A DNA stretch of 59,045 nucleotides from NCBI GenBank assembly GCA_946565805.1, contig CAMNWO010000014.1:1-59045 (forward strand). Reading direction: 5' to 3'. Below are positions 25,111 to 34,300 of this stretch, one piece after another. This DNA is from an uncultured Clostridium sp. Its GTDB lineage: Bacteria; Bacillota; Clostridia; TANB77; CAG-508. Positions within the stretch are counted from its first letter, which is position 1. Each line of letters starts with the position of its first letter. Both the position numbers and the translations under genes were made by a program. The notes beneath the pieces are model-generated. The model saw nothing but the letters and a program-made list of their open reading frames with translations, ran no database searches and had not been told where the DNA came from.

Positions 25111-25956
25111 TTATAATTTTTCTATTTCTTCTCTAGTTAATTTGGTAATATCTACAATTTCTTCAATTGGCTTATTTTTAGCCAACAGTATTCTAGCGAT
25201 TTCTTCTTGCTTCCTTCTTTCTCCTTCTTTTATTCCCTCTATTCTTCCTGTTTCTTTTAAGCTTGCTTCGTCTCTTATGGCTTTATCTCTTAAATAAGCT
25301 ATTCTTCTTTCTTCTTCATCTCCAGTTAAATGTTCGTATTCTTCATTAGCTTTTTGAATTTCCTTGTTTTCTTTCATGGCTAATTCTACCTCCCTTCGAT
25401 TTGTTTGGCTAATAAATTGCATCCACTGCTCTAATTTTGTCGTTACCCCTCTTTTTTCCTTTTTGAACTTTGGTATTTGAATGAAATGCATTTCAATCTT
25501 TTCCGTTAATATTTTATTTTGATAATCTCTTTTTAATTTTACGACTTCATGAAATGGTCCTTCTTCAAATAGTTCATAGTCTAAAATATTAATCGATATT
25601 GTCTTTTTTACGTTTTGATATTTTTCTCCTGCTCTTAAATGGTTATAGTAATTTCCTGACCAATAATATAGACTTCTTTCTATAAAATCATGTAGATTTA
25701 AAATTTGTACTTCTATGTTCACAACCGCATTATCATCTAAAACAGCTACAATGTCTAATCTTCCTAATTTATTTTCTTTTAATTGTTTTTCTAAACTAAC
25801 CTCTGCTTGTACTTCTACTTTTTCAATTGAAATCTCCAATATCCCAATTAAAAAGTCTTTTAATATAGTTTCGTTTCCTTTTTTTGCAAATATTTTCTTA
25901 AAAATATAATCATTCGTAAGTGGTAATTTCGTTGTTTCTTTGATTTTTTGTGTCAT
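25111..25956 (-). CDS. Rpn family PD-(D/E)XK nuclease (PF12784 type)
   Basis: 281 residues. LTNDYIFKKIFAKKGNETILKDFL at the N-terminus is the family opening; the nuclease signature is GRLDIVAVLDDNAVVNIEVQ (Asp near 69, Glu-x-Gln near 83). The C-terminus is charged and helical, with repeats of GxxEGxxEG type. These proteins, called putative transposases in older annotation, are recombination-promoting or defence nucleases present in several copies per genome; another, distantly related, is at 6548. The ribosome site is AAGGAA before the ATG. Confidence 0.82.
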   Translation of the reverse strand: MTQKIKETTKLPLTNDYIFKKIFAKKGNETILKDFLIGILEISIEKVEVQAEVSLEKQLKENKLGRLDIVAVLDDNAVVNIEVQILNLHDFIERSLYYWSGNYYNHLRAGEKYQNVKKTISINILDYELFEEGPFHEVVKLKRDYQNKILTEKIEMHFIQIPKFKKEKRGVTTKLEQWMQFISQTNRREVELAMKENKEIQKANEEYEHLTGDEEERRIAYLRDKAIRDEASLKETGRIEGIKEGERRKQEEIARILLAKNKPIEEIVDITKLTREEIEKL

Positions 25957-26269
25957 CTATTCCTTCCTTTCTATTTTACCAAAAAGGCATGACGAAATCA
26001 ACCCTTATGGGTAAAATTTTATAGTTAAATTTTAGTTTGATTTTTTCGATATAATAATTAGAATTAATTATTTAGAAATTTAAATTAATTTTTAAAGCGC
26101 TTTTTTAATTTAATTGATAAAAAATCTTGTTCCTATCCTAACATGAATTCTTTATTTTTGCAATAGTTCTCTTCTCTATATTTTCACTTTTCATCGCATT
26201 TTTCGACATTTTGCAATGCAAGAACCATATTTTTATTTTCGCCAAATCTACTTTTTTTCTGCATAATAC
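25957..26269. other. AT-rich intergenic region without a recognisable gene
   Basis: 313 bases between the Rpn gene and the aspS promoter. I see AT-rich sequence and a TATAAT-like box near 26040-26047 (minus strand: TTATTATATCG) that may drive the Rpn gene, but no open frame with a ribosome site and no clear hairpin. Confidence 0.5.
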
Positions 26270-26299
26270 TTGACAAACCAACATATACTAGTATATAAT
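26270..26299 (+). promoter_or_regulatory. SigmaA promoter of the aspS T-box transcript
   Basis: TTGACA at 26270-26275, an 18-base spacer, TATAAT at 26294-26299. Confidence 0.8.
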
Positions 26300-26309
26300 A
26301 TAAAGCATC

Positions 26310-26532
26310 AAAAATGAAATATAATGCGATTGTACAATGAAAGCCTTTAGAAGTAACTTAGAAAGAGAATAAGGGTCACCGGCTGAAAGCCCTTTAAGGT
26401 CAACCTAAATAAGCGAAACACATTGGAGTATTTTAAATAAAGTGGAAAATTTCAAAATTTTCAAGCCGGGTGGTACCGCGGAAAAGAATTATTTCGTCCC
26501 TGCATATTAAGTGCAGTGGGCGTTTTTTGTTA
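26310..26532 (+). promoter_or_regulatory. T-box riboswitch controlling aspS
   Basis: The T-box sequence GGGTGGTACCGCGG is at 26468-26481. It is followed by a terminator (CGTCCCTGCA ... TGCAGTGGGCG, then TTTTTT, to about 26529). Upstream is a stem I region with the AGAGAATA and ACCGGCTGAAAGC elements. Uncharged tRNA-Asp should pair with the specifier and the T-box bulge and prevent termination. I could not fix the specifier codon with confidence. Confidence 0.92.
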
Positions 26533-26579
26533 CCAAAATCCCGCCTAACTGCATAAGAAAGAAAGGATTGTGATGTAAA

Positions 26580-28328
26580 ATGAAAGAGTTTCGAACCTAT
26601 ACTTGTAACGAAATTCGTCTAGAAGATGTTGGAAAAAAAGTTAGAATTGCCGGCTTTGTTCAAACTATTCGTGATTTTGGAGGGCTTGTTTTCCTTGATA
26701 TTCGCGATATGTATGGTATCACTCAGGTAGTTACTTCTGCCAAAGAAAGTGATGTAGATTTTGCTTCTCATATTCCCATAGAATCTTCTGTTTCTGTTTA
26801 TGGAGAAGTAAAAAAGAGAGACGAAGAAACAATTAATACCAAATTAGAGACTGGTTTAGTAGAAATTCGTATCGAAGAGATTGAAATTTTAGGTAGAAGA
26901 ACTCAGAATTTACCTTTTGAAATCAACAACAATCAAGAAATTAGAGAGGATTTGCGACTTCAATATCGCTTTTTAGATTTAAGAAATGACAAATTAAAAA
27001 ATAATTTACAATTAAGAGCAAAATTGCTTCAATTTTTAAGAAATGAAATGATTGAGCAAGGATTTTTAGAAGTGCAAACTCCTATTTTAACTAGTTCTTC
27101 TCCAGAAGGTGCCAGAGATTATTTAGTTCCTAGTAGACTTCATGCTGGAAAATTTTATGCGCTACCACAAGCACCTCAACAGTTTAAGCAGTTGTTAATG
27201 GTATCTGGAATTGACAAATATTTTCAAATTGCTCCTTGTTTTCGAGATGAAGATGCAAGAGCTGATAGGGCACCTGGTGAATTTTATCAATTAGATATGG
27301 AAATGGCCTATGCCACACAAGAAGATGTTTTTGCTGTCATTGAGCCAGTCATGTATCATACTTTTGAAAAGTTTTCTGATAAAAAAATTGTAGAATATCC
27401 TTTTCCACGAATTTCTTATCAAGATGCTATGCTTAAATACGGAACCGATAAACCAGATTTAAGAAATCCTCTTTTTATTATTGATTTATCTGAATTTTTT
27501 AGTAAATGTACTTTTAAGCCATTTATCAATCGAACAGTTCGTGCCATCCGTGTAAAAGGTCATCTTTCTAAGGGATTTCATGAAAAGATGTTACAATTTG
27601 CTACAAGTATTGGTATGGCAGGGCTTGGCTACTTAGAAGTACAAGAAGATTTAAGTTTTAAAGGACCAATTGATAAATTTATTCCTGACGATTTGAAGAA
27701 GGATTTATTAAAACTAGCTGATTTGGAAAAGGAAGATACGATTTTCTTTATTGCTGATAATAAAAAAAGAGCTACTGAATTAGCTGGTCAGATTCGAGAA
27801 GAGCTTGGAAAAAGATTAAATTTAATTGATAAAGATGTTTTCTCTTTTGCTTGGATTGTTGATTTTCCAATGTTTGAAAAAGATGAACACGGAAATCTAA
27901 CTTTTAGTCATAATCCATTTTCTATGCCTCAAGGTGGCTTAGAAGCCTTACAAAACAAAAATCCTTTGGAGATTTTAGCTTATCAATATGACCTTGTGGT
28001 AAATGGAATTGAATTATCTTCTGGTGCTGTTAGAAATCACAATATTGATATTATGCTAAAAGCCTTTGCTATGGCTGGTTACACTGAAGAAGAGGTAAAG
28101 TCTAAATTTGGTGCTTTATACACTGCTTTTCAATTTGGTGCTCCACCACATGCAGGTATTGCGCCTGGAATTGATAGAATGCTTATGCTTTTAACCGATT
28201 CTGATAGTATTCGCGAAGTTATTGCTTTTCCTTTAAATAGTAAAGCACAAGATTTAATGATGGGAGCTCCAAGTATGGTTAAAAGGGAACAATTAAGAGA
28301 TATTCACATACAATTAAATATAAAATAA
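26580..28328 (+). CDS. aspS: Aspartyl-tRNA synthetase
   Basis: 582 residues, the bacterial type. Anticodon-binding OB fold at the N-terminus (residues 1-105), class II motif 2 (FRDEDARADRAPGEFYQLDMEM near 222), the GAD insertion (about 290-400) and motif 3 (GAPPHAGIAPGIDRMLMLL near 525). It charges tRNA-Asp and, since gatCAB is also present in this window, may also misacylate tRNA-Asn. It is controlled by the T-box upstream. CGG trinucleotides occur only across codon boundaries (for example TAC GGA, CAC GGA), never in frame. Confidence 0.96.
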   Translation: MKEFRTYTCNEIRLEDVGKKVRIAGFVQTIRDFGGLVFLDIRDMYGITQVVTSAKESDVDFASHIPIESSVSVYGEVKKRDEETINTKLETGLVEIRIEEIEILGRRTQNLPFEINNNQEIREDLRLQYRFLDLRNDKLKNNLQLRAKLLQFLRNEMIEQGFLEVQTPILTSSSPEGARDYLVPSRLHAGKFYALPQAPQQFKQLLMVSGIDKYFQIAPCFRDEDARADRAPGEFYQLDMEMAYATQEDVFAVIEPVMYHTFEKFSDKKIVEYPFPRISYQDAMLKYGTDKPDLRNPLFIIDLSEFFSKCTFKPFINRTVRAIRVKGHLSKGFHEKMLQFATSIGMAGLGYLEVQEDLSFKGPIDKFIPDDLKKDLLKLADLEKEDTIFFIADNKKRATELAGQIREELGKRLNLIDKDVFSFAWIVDFPMFEKDEHGNLTFSHNPFSMPQGGLEALQNKNPLEILAYQYDLVVNGIELSSGAVRNHNIDIMLKAFAMAGYTEEEVKSKFGALYTAFQFGAPPHAGIAPGIDRMLMLLTDSDSIREVIAFPLNSKAQDLMMGAPSMVKREQLRDIHIQLNIK

Positions 28329-28342
28329 TCATCAAAATCATA

Positions 28343-28376
28343 AAAAACCTTCCAATTTTATTAGAAGGTTTTTTAT
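28343..28376. terminator. Bidirectional terminator after aspS
   Basis: AAAAAACCTTC and GAAGGTTTTTT form an 11-bp stem with an 11-base AT loop, between the convergent aspS and giant-protein genes. Confidence 0.85.
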
Positions 28377-28388
28377 TTATTCAATTTT

Positions 28389-31300
28389 CTATTTCAATTC
28401 AGGATATCCTTTTGTTGTAATCTTGCTAAAGTCCCAAATCGTTTCGTCAAATCCTAAATTCCTATAAAATTCTGCATTCAAGTTATTTCTTGCTACGGTA
28501 TCTAAATGTCCTGCTGTATTGGCTGTAACGCCACTAATACCTGTTGCTTCTGTGTACTCATAGCACTTCGTAAGCATTTGATTAATCAAAGGTTCGTCTC
28601 CATACATAAATTTATAAGGAACCATATCTTCTGTATAACCAGTCATATTACCTAAAGTAATAGAATTGCTAACACGACTTGTATTGCTATTTGGTAATCC
28701 AATCATTTCTGCATTTTGCTTTCTACCTTTCTTTTCAGAATCGGCTGTTCTTTCAATATTTACTTTAGACACTACATTGGTTATAGTAACATTGGTTTCT
28801 GTTGAACCAATTACACCTGCATTAGCTACTGCTGTGATAGATATATTTCCATCAACATATACATTGCTTACACGTCCACCATATTTTCTACCTACTAGTC
28901 CTGCTATATAAACACCACTTCCACTTAAATTAGCATTTTTAATACTAATTTTATCAAAAGTAGAATTTGCATTATCCACAGCTACTACTACTCCTATGTT
29001 GTTTCTACCTTGCAATGTGATATTTTCGAATTTTAGGTTATTAAATGTTGCACTTGAACTTTTTCCAGCAAATGCTGCTACAAAGTCAGTTGTTGGTGCT
29101 GTGTTGGTAAAGTTTGTTATTTTTAAGTTTTGCACTGTTCCATTAAATTGTGCAAATAAGCTAGCATTATTCAAGTTAGAAATTGTATAACCATTTCCTT
29201 CTATTTTTCCTGTAAAAGTTTCTGTTATAACAGCATTTCCACCAGTATATCCAGTAAAGTCAATATTGCCTGTTAATTCAAATAGTCCACCTGCTTCTGC
29301 ATTTATTTTTTGGGCAAATTCTTCTTTGTTGGCAATCTTTGTAACTAAACGTTCTACAGTGCAATCTCTAGTAATTACATTACTAACTGCTCCACCAATT
29401 AAACTTAAATCATTTTTGCTACCAAAGAACATTTTTAGTCCTGTTACATCGATTTTTTCTGCTGTACTAGATTCTATTTTATACGCTAAAGCTCCTGCAT
29501 TTGTGATATCTCTTGGAATATCTGTATCTTCTAGCTTCAAGTTTCCAACATATCCATATCTAATTTTGTTAAAGATTGGTATTTTATTACCAATTATTTT
29601 ATGTCCATTACCATTTAGTCTTCCCATAAATGTTTGTGTTACATTGGTTGTCATTCCTGAGAAATCAATGTCATTATCTAATACATAGTAGCCATAAGGC
29701 TCTTGATTCATTTTTTCTACTAATTCTTCTGCTGTCCTAATATGTGTTACTTTAACATTGGTTCCTAGTGGATCAGCCACAAAATCATTTGTAACACTTT
29801 TTAAGTAATGATAATAAATCTTTCTAAGATTTGTTCTTTGAGAAATATTTCTGTCTCCTTTATTAGCATCATTTGTCAATGCTTCTGTATATCTTTCTAT
29901 CATGTAATCGACATCAATAAACTTATTATTCCTAATATTTTGTTCTACCGTTTCATATCTGCTCATCTTATATTGTTTCCAGTCCATTTCTGTACCAGTT
30001 ACCTTTTTTGTAATCTTTTTAATGGCGTCTAAGTCATTGGCAGATGCTTTGCTACCATAAGTAACATATCCCTCTACTCCAGCATAACCTAGCATCTCAA
30101 AGAAATTACGTTTGGTAGAGAATGCATCGGCATAACCACCGTCTAAATGTCCAATAAACCAACGATTTACCCATACAGATTCATATCCATAATCATTGCT
30201 TCCAAGACCATTGATAACATTCAATCCTCTTACACTTGCTCCCCAAGCATTATTTGGTCTTAGCACAATTCTATTATCATATAAAGCTTCTAAGGATGTT
30301 AAATTCATGGCAGTAGCTTGTGCTGCTGTAATTCCTCCCCAAGAAGACCAACCAGCAGATATATTCATTCTTGTCGCAATTTTTGCTTGTTGTTCTGGTG
30401 TTAATTTAATAAATGCTTTTCCTTCAATATAGTCTAGTAAATCTAGTGCATTTTGTTGCCCTTTATAATAATTTTCTAGTTTTTCTTTTGTATTAATTCT
30501 CTCTGGTGTTAAATTCTGAGTTGCATTACCTTCTTTATTCAAGTAGAAGGTTGTATTAAAGTAATAAGGTCCAACATCTTGAACAAGATTATTTTCGCTC
30601 CAATTAGCATATTGTTGAACATTACCTTCTGTAAGTGTTTCCGCTCTAACTCTCGTTCCTCGTTTATATAACATTATTTTATCATCTAATGCATGCTCCA
30701 TCTCATGAGTCCAAGTATCAAAACTAGTAAGTCCTGGTCTTGCTTGGAACCATAAGAATCCTGCATTATTAGCAACACCAGCTGAGCTACCAGCAGGTTG
30801 CCATAGATTTAAAACTTCACTAAAGTTCTTAAAGAATGGTTGTTCTTGGCCAACTTTTCCTTGTGTATAAACTGGTTTAGTTCCTAGTGGAATATTTGTA
30901 CCTGGAAAATAAGAAGTTTTATATCCAGTAATTGCTTTTGTACAATCATATGACATAATACAATAACTACTCCATTTACCATCATCAAATGCTCCTGCTA
31001 AAGTTGAAACATGTTTTTTAACAAGACTAACATGTGTATTAACATTCCTTAGTACTTCTGCTCTTCCAGTATCAGTCTCAGGATTTTTATGATATAACTG
31101 TTGAGCTCCAAATTGTAAATGATATGGTCCAGCTATCATATAAGTAGAGTTCTCTGGCATAGTAATAACGGGAAGTATCATCCTAGTATTCTTCTTAAGC
31201 CTAAACCATCCACGATATAACATATCGGGTCTATTGTCTACTGAAATTTCAGATAATATGTTTCTTCCTCCAAAATATTCAGTAAACCAATCATCTACAT

Positions 31301-34300
31301 TTTCATATCCACCAATATTAGCTATTATATAATCTAAGAAATAACCAATACTTGAACTTCCTGTGTATTTCTTTAGACATGTATTGTAAAATGCATCTGT
31401 CTTGCCTGGCACTAAATTTCCTACAAACGTTTCTTTTACAACATTATAATAGGTCATTAAGTCAGAATACATTTTACCTTCAAATAGCATTAGGTCTGCT
31501 ACTTTGGTTCCTTTTATTTCAAATCCATACCATCTGTCATAATAGGTATATCCATATACAATTTCTTTTAGTTTTCCACTGTCAATTAAATCTTGTTGTA
31601 TTTTACTATTTAATACCTTATTTTCCATAGTAAGTACACTATTTTCATCATTTTGTAATAATTGCATTGCAATTTGTTTTGCATTGGCTTTTATAATTTG
31701 ATTGTAATGATCTTTGTATAATCTACTATCTCCTGCCGTTGTTAGTGGGTCTAAATCGGTTGTATAATCAAGACCTTTCATGTATTCTTCTATGGTAGTT
31801 ATCATGCTTCCATCTTCTTTGATGGCATAATTGTCATAAGCATAATTTAAGTTTAGTTCTGGTATTTTATAAATTGCTATATTTTGTTGGAATTTCTCAA
31901 AGTTCACGTTATATTCTTTTACGCTATAATCTTCAAAGACTACTTTAATCGTTGTGATTTTTTGATAATCTTTTGAAGTAATATAGGTTATCAATTTTCC
32001 ATTGGCATAAGGTAAAATATGCTTAATTGCTTTTGTATTTAATACATCAGTCGTAGGAATGGTTGATGCGTCCATTACTAAGTATTTTGCATCATAATAT
32101 GGCATTAATTTATGCAAGTTATGATAAGTTGTTAATTTATTGGTATCAAATCCTGCTATCTTTTTAATTCTGCTATATTCTGGAATGTATAACTTATTCG
32201 TTGTTTGTTCTTCTACTACAATGTCATCTTCTTTATGGATATCTTTTTTCAATGCTGGTAAGTTCTCGTAAGAAGCATCGGTGCAATCCCATTTCTCTTC
32301 GTCAAATTTTGCTTCTTCTACAAAGAATTCTTGATTCATATTGTCTTTTGCTATTTTCTTAACTTTATTTCCAGATGCATTGGAAACTAGTTCAGATTCT
32401 TCTAATTCATAGTTGTTAGTTGAAGCAGAATTCATAGCTGTACCACATATTTTGTTTACTCCTGTTCCTGTACATAAACTGATATTATTGGTTAGTGTTA
32501 CCTTGTTATTTCTAACAAGTCCTAAAATTCCTCCATTGTTTTTCGCTCTTGTATTGTTTACAAATTCTATTTTAGCAATACAATTCGCAATAGTAGCATC
32601 TGCTGTTCCCCAGCCATCTCCAGCAATTCCTCCTACACCATCTCTAGTTGAGGTAATGGATTCTATGATACCTTCTACATAACAGTCTTTAATGGTACTT
32701 CCATCAAATTTTCCTGCAATTGCTGCTACCCTAATATGGTCTAATTTGATATGAAGTTTCGTTACGCTACTTTCTTCTACGGTACAACCAGATTGCATAT
32801 CACCAACCATTCCACCAGATTCATTGGTTCCTGTTGTCATATCTAATCCCTTGATATGAACATTGCTAATGGTTGTGTTTTGTGCCACATTTGAAATAGA
32901 TCCTTTGCTATTTGCCCCTAATAAATTCACATTTTCTAAGGTAAGATTTTTAATCGTTGCTCCTTCTAAGGTTTCAAATAATGGTTTGTTGACATTGTAA
33001 ATTTTATAGCCATTTCCATTTAAAGTTCCTCTAAAAGTATTTGGTATGATGCTATTTCTTGATACATTCAAATAAGAAGCATCATAGTTTTGTGTTAAAG
33101 TAAAGGTTCCTGTTGGGTCTTTTTCTATTTCGGAAATCAAAGATTCAATACTCTTATTATGAGCTACGCCATCTTCCATTTTGCTATAGGTTACTTTTAA
33201 TTTGTTTTGTTTTACTCCATCTTGATATTGAATTACATTATCATAAGCTAAGATAAAGTTTAAGTCTCCTTCTTCTGTAATTTCATAATCTTCAATTTGT
33301 GTATAGAATATTGGCATTCCTTTGGTTCTTACCTTTACGATATAGTCGTCTAAGTGGTCTTTTAATTGTGCTTCGGTTATACTTGTTACTTCAGATGCTT
33401 TTCCTTCTTGGTATAAACTAATTTCTACGATGTCTTTTACTTCGAATAGACGTTCCCCACTTATGTTGATTCCTGCTGCTAGTAATTTTTGTGCTACGTA
33501 TTCGTTATCTCCTGTTGTAATTTGGTTGGTATCTAGGTCATAATCTACTAATATTTCTATTTCGTATTCTTCACAAACTCCTTTTTGGAAACTAATTTCT
33601 GTCATATCACGAGAAAATGGTTCTTGTTTTACAATTTCTCCGTTTTCATTTGTAATTTTAATGGTTCCTCCTGTTATGGTATCTTCTAAGTCATTTACCA
33701 CAAAATTTACTTTAATCGCTTGATTTTGTTCATCTTCTACATAACCAAATCCTGTAATGGTTGGTCTTAGTTTTAAAATTCCTACTCTTGTTTGGTTATT
33801 TTCAGTGATTTCGATTTCTTTTGTATTATTTAAAATTACTTTTTCTATGGTAATTGTTTTTGGTCCAAAACTTGAAACTACTGGTACCTTAGTTTTATAA
33901 GTTGTTCCTTGTTTTTCTAGTGAATAGGTTTTTCCATTAATCACTGCTTGAACAGGATAAAAGGCTGTTTTGTTTGTACTATCAAAAGCTATGGTTACCT
34001 CTTCTCCTCTTTCTAAGTATTTACTTTCTGTTTCTCCTCGATAGGTTTTAATATTTTCTATTTTTAGTTGATAGTCTGCAATCAATTGAATTGGTCTTCT
34101 TCTAAATTCTTCGTCTTCTACATAATTTTGATCGGTTTCTTCTGCTAATTTATTGGTATCTCTATCGTAAGTCATTTTAGCAATAAGAGTGTATTCGGTC
34201 TCTAATTCTACATTTTCAATTACAAATGTGATATGCTCAGCGTCAAATTCTTTGGTAGCTACTATTTCGCCATCACTATTTCTAACTAAATCAGCTTTTC